A stretch of 42,578 nucleotides of DNA, taken from the NCBI GenBank assembly GCA_945875745.1, contig CAMCLJ010000008.1:1-42578 (forward strand), read 5' to 3'. Made by a program: the position numbers and the translations under genes. The notes under the pieces are model-generated. The model worked only from the letters and a program-made list of their open reading frames with translations, was not told the origin of the DNA and did not search any database. Shown piece after piece: positions 16,432 to 25,359 of this stretch. The DNA is from Chlamydia trachomatis. Lineage in GTDB: Bacteria; Chlamydiota; Chlamydiia; Chlamydiales; Rhabdochlamydiaceae. Positions within the stretch are counted from its first letter, which is position 1, and each line of letters starts with the position of its first letter.

Positions 16432-19104
16432 ATGAAAAAAATCTTTATCCTCGATGCAGTTAATTTCCTCTTTAGATCGTACTATGCAATCGGCAACATG
16501 ACTAACTCTCAAGGGGAATCAACAAATGCATTATACGGGTTTATCCGTTCTGTATATAAAATACTAAAAGAGCATACACCTGATCATATTATTGCTGTAT
16601 TTGATGGACCCGATAATAAAAAATCGAGAACTGATATTTACAGTGAATATAAGGGGCACAGGAAAGCGATGCCTGAAGATCTTCTACCTCAAATAGGCAG
16701 GGCTGTCTGCTTCTGCGAACTAGCAGGTATTGCTACTCTGCAAATTTCTGGAATCGAAGCAGATGATACTATGGGCAGCATTGCTAAATGGGCTGAAGAA
16801 AATGGCTCAGAGGTCTATCTTTGTTCCAGTGATAAAGATCTATGCCAGCTTGTATCCGATAAAGTATTTATCATTAACCCAAGCAAAGATAATCTTCTGA
16901 TCGATAAACATAAGGTTGAAGAACTCTTTGGGGTACGACCCGAGCAAATGATCGATTACCTTGCTATGGTAGGGGATGCATCGGATAATATCCCAGGCCT
17001 TGAAGGATTTGGACCTAAGACCGTATCTTCTTTGCTTCAAGAATTCAGCACCCTCGATTACATTCTAAACCACCCTGAAAAGCTCACAGGCAAGAAAAAA
17101 GATACTGTCATCGGACAAAAGCAGATCGCTCTGATGAGCAAAACCTTGGCTACCATTCAAACCGATATAGATTTCCCAAAAGAGATCAACTTTTTTCTTT
17201 TAAAACCTCAAGACACCCCCCGACTTCAACAGTTGTATCAAGAGATGAATTTCCTATCCCTTCTTAAAGAGATGGAATTAAATACACGATCCTCTGCTAC
17301 AACAGCTTCAAAACAGACAGCTTTAGCCGTTTACTCAATCATACACAATGAACAAGAACTCGCAGATTGCATGCAGATCCTCTGCTCTGAATCAGAGGTA
17401 TGCCTTAAACTTCAAACCAGTGGAATAACTAACAGGCAAAGAAAGATTATAGGGATAGGCCTGACAATACAGCAGGGCAAGGCCTGGTATATTCCATGCC
17501 ATGACTCTATAAAAAAACAGACAGTTCTTTCAGCCCTTGAAATGTTGTTAAACTCACCTCACATAAGCTTTTATGGTCATGACGTGAAAGAGGACCTTCA
17601 TGTTCTTCTCAATGAAGGGCTACCTGTCCCCACGATTAATTTTGACACATGCCTTGCCTCTTACGTCCTACATCCTCAGATATCCAAGCATCATTTAGAT
17701 CAAATTATGCTCGAGGAGCTTCTTACTACAAAACAGCCAATAGAAGATCTTATTGGCAAAGGAAAAAATGTAATATCTTTTACCGATGTGCCAATTGATC
17801 AGCTAAGTCGCTACTGTTCTGAGGAGGTTGATTTCACCTGCCAAATAAAAAAAATCTTCAGCAAACAAATCGAGGAGCAAAGCCTCGCGCCAGTCTTTTA
17901 TGATATAGAGATTCCCCTGATACCAGTTTTATTATACATGGAAAGAAATGGGATCTATGTAGATAAAGAAACTCTTGGGATCATGTCCAAAGAAATCGGA
18001 GAGAAAATCCAAGTCATTGAACAAGATATCTATCGTCTGGCTGGGGAAGTCTTTAACTTAAATTCCCCTAAACAGTTAAGCCAAATTTTGTTTGAAAAAC
18101 TCGGATTAAAGCCCCCTAAAAAAACACAAACTGGTTATTCAACCTCCGCTGAAGTGCTTGAATCTTTGCAAGAGCGCTCACCGATTATTGGAAAGATTCT
18201 TGAATATCGAACGCTTGAAAAATTACGATCGACCTATGTTGATGCCCTACCACAGTTTATTGAACCTGAAACAGGAAGGATTCACTGCACATTTAATCAA
18301 TCGGTGGCAGCTACGGGAAGACTATCGTGTCAGAACCCAAACCTGCAAAACATACCCATTCGCAGTCCTGAAGGAAAAAAAATAAGACAGGCCTTTGCTC
18401 CTCAAACAGACGATTGCTATTTTCTTTCTGCTGACTACTCTCAAATCGAACTGCGCCTTTTAGCTCACCTAAGTGCAGATCCTGGTTTAATTACAGCCTT
18501 TTCTAAAGGAGAAGATATTCATGCATATACTGCATCCTTAGTATTTGATATTCCCCTAGAGCAGGTGAGCTCACAAATGCGATATCAAGCAAAAGCTGTC
18601 AATTTTGGAATTTTATATGGACAGCAAGCATACGGCCTGTCTCAAGAAATTGGAATGGATATGAAAGATGCAAGCGCGTTTATTAAGACCTATTTCGATA
18701 GATACCCAAAAGTGAAAGAATACCTAGAATCATCCAAATCATTTGCCAGACAATACGGGTATACCTCAACAATTACTGGGAGAAAAAGACCAATTCCAGA
18801 TATTAACAACAAAAATCCGATGATTCGAGCAGCAGCCGAGAGACTTGCAACCAATACCCCACTTCAAGGCACTGCTGCAGATTTAATTAAAATTGCTATG
18901 ATACAAGTCCATAACTACCTTATTAATAGCCAGATAAAAGCTAAGATGATTTTGCAAATCCATGATGAACTGGTATTTGAAGTCCATGAAAGCGATATCG
19001 ACGTTTTATCAAAAGAGGTAAAGCAAATCATGGAAAGTATCTTCGAGCTGAAAGTCCCTTTGGTTGTTGATATTTCCGTTGGAAAAAATTGGGGGGAATG
19101 TTAA
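16432..19104 (+). CDS. polA: DNA polymerase I
   Basis: Pol I fills gaps and removes RNA primers. The 890-residue protein has the 5'-3' flap nuclease domain (about 1-285: VFDGPDNKKSRTDIYSEYKG, GIEADDTMG, SSDKDLCQLV, GDASDNIPG). A 3'-5' exonuclease-like domain follows (about 300-480), then the polymerase domain with motif A SADYSQIELRLLAHLS, motif B RYQAKAVNFGILYG and motif C QIHDELVFEV. The exonuclease domain has lost the first metal-binding DxE (VCLKLQTSGI at 323-332 in its place) while D405 (NFDTCLASYVL) survives, so proofreading is probably absent, as in several bacterial Pol I enzymes. coaE overlaps its 3' end. Confidence 0.96.
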   Translation: MKKIFILDAVNFLFRSYYAIGNMTNSQGESTNALYGFIRSVYKILKEHTPDHIIAVFDGPDNKKSRTDIYSEYKGHRKAMPEDLLPQIGRAVCFCELAGIATLQISGIEADDTMGSIAKWAEENGSEVYLCSSDKDLCQLVSDKVFIINPSKDNLLIDKHKVEELFGVRPEQMIDYLAMVGDASDNIPGLEGFGPKTVSSLLQEFSTLDYILNHPEKLTGKKKDTVIGQKQIALMSKTLATIQTDIDFPKEINFFLLKPQDTPRLQQLYQEMNFLSLLKEMELNTRSSATTASKQTALAVYSIIHNEQELADCMQILCSESEVCLKLQTSGITNRQRKIIGIGLTIQQGKAWYIPCHDSIKKQTVLSALEMLLNSPHISFYGHDVKEDLHVLLNEGLPVPTINFDTCLASYVLHPQISKHHLDQIMLEELLTTKQPIEDLIGKGKNVISFTDVPIDQLSRYCSEEVDFTCQIKKIFSKQIEEQSLAPVFYDIEIPLIPVLLYMERNGIYVDKETLGIMSKEIGEKIQVIEQDIYRLAGEVFNLNSPKQLSQILFEKLGLKPPKKTQTGYSTSAEVLESLQERSPIIGKILEYRTLEKLRSTYVDALPQFIEPETGRIHCTFNQSVAATGRLSCQNPNLQNIPIRSPEGKKIRQAFAPQTDDCYFLSADYSQIELRLLAHLSADPGLITAFSKGEDIHAYTASLVFDIPLEQVSSQMRYQAKAVNFGILYGQQAYGLSQEIGMDMKDASAFIKTYFDRYPKVKEYLESSKSFARQYGYTSTITGRKRPIPDINNKNPMIRAAAERLATNTPLQGTAADLIKIAMIQVHNYLINSQIKAKMILQIHDELVFEVHESDIDVLSKEVKQIMESIFELKVPLVVDISVGKNWGEC

Positions 19105-19703
19105 CCTTGAGAAAAGTTGCAATTACTGGTGGATTATCTTCAGGGAAAAGCACAGTATGTGAGATCTTTAAGGATCTAGGCGCTTATACCGTAAGTTCCG
19201 ATCAAATCGTTCATCAACTCCTTTTACATGATCGGCTTTTACAAAAAAAGATTACACGCTTACTCGGACCTGAAATCCTAACTAATCATTATATTGATCG
19301 AGAAAAAGTCGCTAAACTCGTCTTTGCAAACCAAGAAAAACTTCAAGCGCTAGAAAAACTTATCCACCCTGCAGTGTTTCATGAAATTCAATCTTTATAC
19401 AAACGAGCAAAAAAGGGAACCACCCACAGATTATTTATAGCAGAGGTCCCTTTACTTTTTGAAGCAGAACAAGAAAACTTATTCGATACAGTAGTTACAG
19501 TACTTAGCAATCACGAAACATGTAAAAACCGATTTAATAATATGAACAATCGATCAGAAGCCGATTTTAATGACCGGATGATGCGACAAATATCTCCGGA
19601 AGAAAAAGCAGCCAGATCAGATTTTATTCTTATCAATAACGGCACCCTAGAAGATCTTAGGGCTCAGGTAACTGAGCTTACATCAAAATTATGTTCAACC
19701 TAA
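19098..19703 (+). CDS. coaE: Dephospho-CoA kinase
   Basis: CoaE phosphorylates the 3'-hydroxyl of dephospho-CoA, the last step of coenzyme A synthesis. The roughly 200-residue protein opens with RKVAITGGLSSGKSTV (P-loop), then the family motifs SSDQIVHQLL, LEKLIHPAVF and AEVPLLFEA. The start is ambiguous. ATG 19098 overlaps the polA stop but is only one or two bases from the G-run 19091-19096, whereas TTG 19107, in the same frame, sits about 10 bases after that Shine-Dalgarno-like run and directly before the conserved strand. Either way, polA and coaE are translationally coupled, and rho follows 20 bases later. Confidence 0.93.
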   Translation: MLTLRKVAITGGLSSGKSTVCEIFKDLGAYTVSSDQIVHQLLLHDRLLQKKITRLLGPEILTNHYIDREKVAKLVFANQEKLQALEKLIHPAVFHEIQSLYKRAKKGTTHRLFIAEVPLLFEAEQENLFDTVVTVLSNHETCKNRFNNMNNRSEADFNDRMMRQISPEEKAARSDFILINNGTLEDLRAQVTELTSKLCST

Positions 19704-19723
19704 TTTAAGGAGCAGAACCTTCA

Positions 19724-21073
19724 ATGAATCCAGAAGACAGACAACACATCACCCAAGACGTCGATAGTGACATCCCTGCCTCCTCACATATGACGACGGA
19801 ACCTAGACAAGCTGAATCTATCACTCGGATTGCAGATTTGCAAAGGATGAATATCGACCAGCTCACGCAGTTTGCTAGACATATAGGTCTTAAAAATTTA
19901 GGAGCTCTGACGAAATCTCAGGTAGTTTTTGAAGTTGTTAAATTGCTTTCAGAACAACCTACAGAAATTCTGGTAGGAGAAGGGGTATTAGAGGTTCTGC
20001 CTGATGGCTTTGGCTTTCTAAGATCTCCTAACTACAACTACCTTCCGTCTGCAGAAGACATCTATGTATCTCCGGCGCAAATCCGCCGTTTTGATCTTAA
20101 AAAGGGGGATACCGTTTACGGAACTATTCGTTCTCCTAAAGAGAAAGAAAAATATTTTGCAATGCTCAAAGTTGAAAAAATCAATAACTGCGCCCCAGAA
20201 AAAGCTAGAGAAAGGATTCTGTTTGAAAACTTAACACCCCTTTACCCTAACTCTCGTCTTTCGATGGAAACGACAAAAGAGAACCTAACAACACGTGTTC
20301 TCGACCTGACAGCTCCTATTGGAAAAGGTCAAAGGGCTTTAATTGTTGCACCACCACGCTCTGGCAAAACAATTATCATGCAAAATATCGCTAATGCTAT
20401 CGCGGTAAACAATCCAGACGTAGTTTTAATCGTTCTTCTGATCGATGAAAGACCTGAAGAGGTCACCGATATGATCCGTAGCGTCAAAGGAGAGGTGATT
20501 TCCTCTACTTTTGATGAACCTCCAGAAAGACACGTGCAAATTGCTGAAATGGCTATTGAAAAAGCGCGCAGGCTTGTTGAGTATCATCAGGATGTAGTCA
20601 TCTTACTTGACTCCTTAACCCGCCTTGCCCGTGCTTATAATACAGTTCAGCCCCACTCTGGTAAAATCCTGACCGGTGGTATTGATGCTAATGCGCTACA
20701 TAAACCAAAACGATTCTTTGGTGCAGCTCGTAATATCGAAGAGGGTGGCTCTTTAACAATTATAGCAACAGCTCTAATTGATACAGGATCCAGAATGGAC
20801 GAGGTTATCTTTGAAGAATTTAAAGGCACTGGAAATATGGAATTGGTATTAGATAGACGCCTTGCTGAAAGAAGAACCTACCCAGCTATAGATATCATTA
20901 AGAGTGGTACGAGAAAAGAAGAACTGCTTTTTCATAAAGATGAGCTCGAAAAAATCTACATTATGAGACAAGCTATCGCAGATCTCTCACCGCTTGATGC
21001 GATAAATCTTCTGACCTCACGCCTTAAGAAAACCAATAACAATATTGAATTTCTTTTGTCGATGAAAGACTAA
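19724..21073 (+). CDS. rho: Transcription termination factor Rho
   Basis: Rho is the hexameric RNA helicase that ends transcription at C-rich sites. The 449-residue protein has a short polar leader (1-35), the Rho N-domain ([20 protein letters not shown]), the cold-shock-like RNA-binding domain with [14 protein letters not shown] (about 87-100), and the RecA-like ATPase with Walker [10 protein letters not shown] (208-216), Walker [17 protein letters not shown] and the Q-loop/R-loop region [20 protein letters not shown]. An AAGGAG Shine-Dalgarno sequence lies before the ATG. It is the last gene of the polA-coaE-rho run and has its own hairpin downstream. Confidence 0.97.
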   Translation: MNPEDRQHITQDVDSDIPASSHMTTEPRQAESITRIADLQRMNIDQLTQFARHIGLKNLGALTKSQVVFEVVKLLSEQPTEILVGEGVLEVLPDGFGFLRSPNYNYLPSAEDIYVSPAQIRRFDLKKGDTVYGTIRSPKEKEKYFAMLKVEKINNCAPEKARERILFENLTPLYPNSRLSMETTKENLTTRVLDLTAPIGKGQRALIVAPPRSGKTIIMQNIANAIAVNNPDVVLIVLLIDERPEEVTDMIRSVKGEVISSTFDEPPERHVQIAEMAIEKARRLVEYHQDVVILLDSLTRLARAYNTVQPHSGKILTGGIDANALHKPKRFFGAARNIEEGGSLTIIATALIDTGSRMDEVIFEEFKGTGNMELVLDRRLAERRTYPAIDIIKSGTRKEELLFHKDELEKIYIMRQAIADLSPLDAINLLTSRLKKTNNNIEFLLSMKD

Positions 21074-21082
21074 CCTTTTATG

Positions 21083-21116
21083 GGCGCAGAACAACGAGCT
21101 CTCGTATTTCTGCGCC
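21083..21116 (+). terminator. Hairpin terminator after rho
   Basis: GGCGCAGAA (21083-21091) pairs with TTCTGCGCC (21108-21116), and an inner ACGAG (21093-21097) can pair with CTCGT (21100-21104). A TTTAATTATCTTT stretch follows. It separates rho from the OppA-led operon. Confidence 0.8.
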
Positions 21117-21160
21117 TTTAATTATCTTTATGTTAACCCCCTTATTTTTTCGGAGCATCT

Positions 21161-22765
21161 ATGGGTAGGATTCTGTTTATCATTTCGATGATTAGCCTAT
21201 ACACATCTTGCCAGAGCCCGAACCATCTACCACAGGCCCCTAAGACATTGCGGCTGGGACTCATTGAAGAACCGATGGATCTCGATCCACGAACAGCGGG
21301 TGATGCAACATCCTGCCAACTTCAATTCCTACTCTTTGAAGGTCTTACACGCCTGCATCCAAACGCAGAGGTGTCACCCGCACAAAGTCATAAAATAGAG
21401 GTATCAAACGATCAAAAAAGATACACCTTTTACCTTGGTAAAACGTTTTGGTCTGATGGGACAGTAGTGACAGCCTATGATTTTGAAAAAGCCTGGAAAA
21501 ACATCCTTTCCCCTTCTTTTCCAGCACCCAACGCACACCTGCTTTATCCCATTAAAGGAGCACTGGAAGCTAAAAGAGGGGATATCCCAGTTGAGCAAGT
21601 AAGCATTTTCGCGCCGAACTCAGAGACTCTGGTGATTGAGTTAACCACTCCAATCCCTTACTTTCTGCAACTAGTTTCTTTTTGCACTTTTTTCCCCGTT
21701 AAAGGCGGTATAGACAGCACCGCAAAAACAGATCCTGGGGGGGGGGAACCGCTACTTATTACCAATGGACCCTTTGCTTTAGTAGAATGGAAGCATAAAG
21801 ATCATATGGTTTTGATAAAAAATCAAAAATTTAGAGACCCTCAACAAGTCTATTTAGATCAAATCGATCTACAGTTGATCCCAAGTGAAATAACAGCACT
21901 GCGAATGTATGAAAATGGACAACTCGACTTTATCGGCAATCCTTTTTGTAGCCTGCCTGCAGAAGAAGTCAGCTCATCTATGATTCGGGGAGATCTGCAT
22001 ACCAGCCCTGCTGCGGCCACTACATTTGTATCTTTAAACACAGATGGATCTCTATTCCATAACATCCATTTAAGAAAGGCTTTTGCCTACGCAATCGATC
22101 GGCAACTCATTGTAGAACACATTAGCCCTTGTCAAACAAGCGTCGCAACGGGTGCAGTGCCCCCAATTTTAAAAAATCACCAAAAAAGCATCCTATACAC
22201 TGATAATAACGCAGTCCTAGCACAAACCCATTTGAATGAGGCTTTAAAAGAACTAAATTTAGAAAAAAAAGATTTAGAAAAAATAACTTTTTTATATGGA
22301 AATATCGAAAATCATCATAAAATTGCCCAAGTCATTCAACAACAGCTAAGACTGAGTCTGGGAATTACAATCCAAATAAAGTGCATCGAGAGCAAACAGT
22401 TAATATCAAAACTCTCTAAAAGAGACTATACCCTTGCATTAACTACATGGAGAGCTCAGTTTTATGATCCGATAAGCATTTTAGAACGTTTTAAACATAA
22501 AGAAAATGTCAAGAACTACCCTGGATGGGAAAGTGAACCCTTCCAAAAGATGCTTGAAGAATCCGCATATCAAACAGGGTTAAAAAGACAGATATTACTC
22601 GATCAAGCCGAAGCCCTTTTTCTAGAGGAAATGCCTGTTATTCCAATCTGTCATTGGAATTTATCATTTCTAAAAAAAGATCACCTAATAAACATCGAAT
22701 TTTCTCCTTTAGGAGGGATTTTTTTTGAACGCCTCAAAATCTCAGAAATAAAAGACCCAACTTAA
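21161..22765 (+). CDS. oppA: OppA-like peptide ABC transporter substrate-binding lipoprotein
   Basis: The 534-residue protein is a family 5 extracellular solute-binding protein. Features are LRLGLIEEPMDLDPRTAGDA, LLFEGLTRLHPNAEV, KTFWSDGTVVTAYDFEKAW, LRKAFAYAIDRQLIVEHI and the C-terminal TWRAQFYDPISILERF. The N-terminus (MGRILFIISMISLYTSCQSP) is a short hydrophobic leader ending in TSC, a plausible though imperfect lipobox, so it is probably a lipoprotein facing the periplasm. It would hand oligopeptides to an Opp permease, but no permease or ATPase genes are nearby. Three kinase-like or hypothetical genes follow at 9, 4 and 10 bases. A run of ten Gs lies inside the gene (see separate entry). 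Confidence 0.9.
   Translation: MGRILFIISMISLYTSCQSPNHLPQAPKTLRLGLIEEPMDLDPRTAGDATSCQLQFLLFEGLTRLHPNAEVSPAQSHKIEVSNDQKRYTFYLGKTFWSDGTVVTAYDFEKAWKNILSPSFPAPNAHLLYPIKGALEAKRGDIPVEQVSIFAPNSETLVIELTTPIPYFLQLVSFCTFFPVKGGIDSTAKTDPGGGEPLLITNGPFALVEWKHKDHMVLIKNQKFRDPQQVYLDQIDLQLIPSEITALRMYENGQLDFIGNPFCSLPAEEVSSSMIRGDLHTSPAAATTFVSLNTDGSLFHNIHLRKAFAYAIDRQLIVEHISPCQTSVATGAVPPILKNHQKSILYTDNNAVLAQTHLNEALKELNLEKKDLEKITFLYGNIENHHKIAQVIQQQLRLSLGITIQIKCIESKQLISKLSKRDYTLALTTWRAQFYDPISILERFKHKENVKNYPGWESEPFQKMLEESAYQTGLKRQILLDQAEALFLEEMPVIPICHWNLSFLKKDHLINIEFSPLGGIFFERLKISEIKDPT
21737..21746 (+). repeat. Poly-G tract (G10) inside oppA
   Basis: Ten consecutive Gs encode the Gly-Gly-Gly of DPGGGEP near residue 195. 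A gain or loss of one base would truncate the protein. Poly-G runs are known slip sites in chlamydial pmp genes. Confidence 0.85.
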
Positions 22766-22774
22766 AGGATCCAA

Positions 22775-23680
22775 ATGCATAGCCCCAAAAAAAACACCCT
22801 GCTAAAGCTCTTTATTTCTGTACTGATTGTATTTACCCTTTCACTCAAGTTAATGGATCATTTTTTCTTAAAATGCAATAAAGGGTTTACTATTTGGCAG
22901 CTTTATTCCAATCATAACGAATATAGGGATTGGGATGCGGAGACAAACACGAATCTACCACTTATTGAAATTGAAAACATTTTTAACCAGCCATTTACTT
23001 ATCTTGGCAAAGGACACCAATCGATTGTATTTGAAAGTGCAGATCGCAACTACGTCTTAAAATTATCTTTGCTCCATTCTGATTTACGCAGACTAGGGTG
23101 GCTCAAACACCCCCTTTCTCGAATAACAAATGCAAGGGATCCGATTGAATCGGAAAATAAACAAACCTTTATAGCAACAAAACAAAGTCATGCTTTCGCT
23201 TTTTCTTCTTTAAAGAGTGCAAGTGGTATTTTAGTTCTTCATATGGATAAATCTGTGAATTTTCCTTTTACGGCTTTATTAACCGATCCCCTCGGTCATA
23301 CCTACTCTATTCCTTTAAAAGACACCTTCTTTTTACTGCAAAGGAAAGGAACCCTTGTATTTCCTACAATTCAAAATTTTTTGGATAAAAAAGAGATGGG
23401 TCTTGCAAAAGAGGCGATCGACAATCTCATAAGTTTTATTTATTTTAGATCACTTAATGGGATTAAAGATGACGACCCGGTGATTAAAAAAAATTACGGT
23501 TTTTATGGAACAGAGGCCTTTCAACTAGATACAGGAAAAATACGACAAGAGCCCATGTTAAAGAATCGGGTATCTGCAAAAGAAGAAACGATCGCTATTA
23601 CAAAGCCCCTGGAATCTTGGTTAACAGAAACTTCATCAGAGCTTTTGTCTCATTACCAAAATACTATCAATAGACTGTAA
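22775..23680 (+). CDS. Membrane-anchored protein with protein-kinase-like motifs (chlamydial hypothetical)
   Basis: I do not recognise a named family. The 301-residue protein has one N-terminal membrane segment (about 9-27) preceded by basic residues. Inside it shows a glycine-loop-like LGKGHQSIVFE (77-87) followed by VLKLS with K96, as in the N-lobe of protein kinases. Further on, GIKDDDPVIKKNYG (D232-D234, N240) and FQLDTGK (D252) resemble the catalytic-loop Asp/Asn and the DFG aspartate. I infer a kinase fold, active or not. It lies in an operon between oppA (9 bases) and the PI-kinase-like gene (4 bases). Whether the soluble part is periplasmic or is later delivered to the host cannot be told. 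Confidence 0.65.
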   Translation: MHSPKKNTLLKLFISVLIVFTLSLKLMDHFFLKCNKGFTIWQLYSNHNEYRDWDAETNTNLPLIEIENIFNQPFTYLGKGHQSIVFESADRNYVLKLSLLHSDLRRLGWLKHPLSRITNARDPIESENKQTFIATKQSHAFAFSSLKSASGILVLHMDKSVNFPFTALLTDPLGHTYSIPLKDTFFLLQRKGTLVFPTIQNFLDKKEMGLAKEAIDNLISFIYFRSLNGIKDDDPVIKKNYGFYGTEAFQLDTGKIRQEPMLKNRVSAKEETIAITKPLESWLTETSSELLSHYQNTINRL

Positions 23681-23684
23681 CCTC

Positions 23685-24992
23685 ATGAAAGTTGAAGGAT
23701 CACTCAGGGCACCCCATCCGTTGCAAGAATACATAGAGAAGGAGGTGGTCAATGCCGAGGAAATGGCAGCAATAAAGCCTACATCCCCCACTATCTCAGC
23801 ATTTGAGCTTTCAAAAAAGATTAAAAATGAAGAATCCTGTCTTGAGCTACTAGAGCTTGGGCATGAATGGTCTTACTTAGAAAATCAAAAAATCCCAACG
23901 GACTATTTAATCGAGCAAATCCTATTGCGCAGACAAGAAATCAGGGAGCAAAAAAAGTATTGGTCTGAATATATCCAGAGCGATTTAGATCAACCGTTTG
24001 GATCTTTAATCGAGAATGCTTTATCCACAGGACACCTTGAAACATTACAGGAAGGGTCTGGAGCGGCGTATATCCTGTATAATAAGGATCGGATTCCCCT
24101 TTTTATCATCAAGCCTATCGATGAAGAGATTCTTTGTTTGAATAATCACAAATCATTTGCTTGCCCATTTCTTAACGATAGATTTCGAGCTCGAGAACAT
24201 ATTCCTTTGTACCGATCAGCTCAAACCGATCTTCTCTGCTATCAGGTAGCACAAATTCTAGGGATTGAAAAGATCACGCCTAGGTTATCTATGCAAATCA
24301 TGCAATCCCAACATTTTTACGACCTAACTTTATCTTGTCAGGATCCAAGCCATCCCCTTCATAATAAAATCGGCACTGCGGATTACACAAAGCTATGCTC
24401 TGTGCAAGAATATATAGATGATGCAATACCTATGAGCTCCCAAATCTATCAATGGCTTAGTAGAGGTTACACTCCAAAGCAAATACAAGATGGATTTGAT
24501 CCAATAGACTTTGAAGAGGCAAACTTATTTATATGGGTGAACTATGATACCGATGCCCACCCAGGTAACTTCCTGGTATATAAAAGTGAAGGTACAGAAG
24601 CTTCTAAAGGCAAACTCCAGATAAAAAAAATCGATAATAGCCTCTCATTTCCAGAATACCACAGTCAGTTTATGAATTTTTTAATGTTTATAGACGTGGA
24701 AAAAGCTCCTCTATCTAATATGTTAAAACAAAAAATAGAGTCGCTGCCGATAGAACAAATTGCCGTATCGATGGCTCAATTAGAGATGTCAACTGCAACT
24801 ATCATCGCCTTTATCCAAAGAGCAAATGTTATAAAAGAGCTAGCTAGGCGCTCTACAATGTCCATTTATGAAATGAACCTGCGATTATCTCTACTGGCTC
24901 AGCCCAATGGTATTCATATAGCGCTATCAGAGCGGTTACTTACCGATTTAGAACTTTTGCTTCAAAAGCAAAAACCACAATCTATACCGTGA
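23685..24992 (+). CDS. PI3/PI4-kinase-like (type II PI4K / HipA-like fold) protein
   Basis: The 435-residue soluble protein carries the motif set of type II phosphatidylinositol 4-kinase-like proteins. These are a glycine loop LQEGSGAAYIL (121-131), a lysine strand LFIIKPIDEE (K143), a catalytic segment YDTDAHPGNFLVY (D288-N295, matching the NTDRHxxN form) and a metal-binding strand KKIDNSLSFP (D317). The roughly 110 residues before the kinase part are unique to this protein as far as I can tell. Bacterial members phosphorylate lipids or proteins, and several intracellular pathogens secrete PI kinases to remodel host membranes, so an effector role is possible but unproven. No signal peptide is present. 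It lies in the oppA operon, 4 bases after the previous kinase-like gene. Confidence 0.75.
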   Translation: MKVEGSLRAPHPLQEYIEKEVVNAEEMAAIKPTSPTISAFELSKKIKNEESCLELLELGHEWSYLENQKIPTDYLIEQILLRRQEIREQKKYWSEYIQSDLDQPFGSLIENALSTGHLETLQEGSGAAYILYNKDRIPLFIIKPIDEEILCLNNHKSFACPFLNDRFRAREHIPLYRSAQTDLLCYQVAQILGIEKITPRLSMQIMQSQHFYDLTLSCQDPSHPLHNKIGTADYTKLCSVQEYIDDAIPMSSQIYQWLSRGYTPKQIQDGFDPIDFEEANLFIWVNYDTDAHPGNFLVYKSEGTEASKGKLQIKKIDNSLSFPEYHSQFMNFLMFIDVEKAPLSNMLKQKIESLPIEQIAVSMAQLEMSTATIIAFIQRANVIKELARRSTMSIYEMNLRLSLLAQPNGIHIALSERLLTDLELLLQKQKPQSIP

Positions 24993-25002
24993 GATAGCTT
25001 GC

Positions 25003-25326
25003 ATGCACAAAAGCATTTTTTATATTTTTCTTTTAGCTATTACACCCCTTATTTTGATCTTCCTGCCATGGAGGCGTAACATGAAACTTACACACAAAAC
25101 CACCCAGTTTGTTATTGCAGAAAGACTTGGATCCTATCTTACCATCAAAGACCCTCTTCTGCTAGCTCAGCTTAAAATGAACGGTATTGAAATCCCTCCT
25201 TTTATGCGACCTATCTTTCAAAACAAAAAAGTGATCTATTTAGATGACCCCCTTTTTACTCAGGCATTTGAAGACGTCTATCTCAAGTTGTATATCGATC
25301 AAAAAGGATATGAATGGAAAATATAA
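25003..25326 (+). CDS. Small membrane-anchored hypothetical protein
   Basis: The 107-residue protein starts with a hydrophobic segment (about 4-23, ending in LPWRR), so it is either membrane anchored with its C-terminus outside the cytoplasm or has an uncleaved signal. The remaining 80 residues are polar with no motif I know. It starts 10 bases after the PI-kinase-like gene and is closed by a perfect hairpin that begins within its stop codon, so it is the last gene of the OppA-led operon. No function is proposed. Confidence 0.65.
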   Translation: MHKSIFYIFLLAITPLILIFLPWRRNMKLTHKTTQFVIAERLGSYLTIKDPLLLAQLKMNGIEIPPFMRPIFQNKKVIYLDDPLFTQAFEDVYLKLYIDQKGYEWKI

Positions 25327-25350
25327 AGGTGGACCCAAGGTCCACCTTTA
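25324..25350. terminator. Bidirectional hairpin between the oppA operon and speD
   Basis: TAAAGGTGGACC (25324-25335) pairs perfectly with GGTCCACCTTTA (25339-25350) around a 3-base loop. It overlaps the stop of the plus-strand gene and is 9 bases from the stop of the minus-strand speD, so it can serve both. T-tracts are short on both strands. Confidence 0.8.
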
Positions 25351-25359
25351 ATGAGAGCG

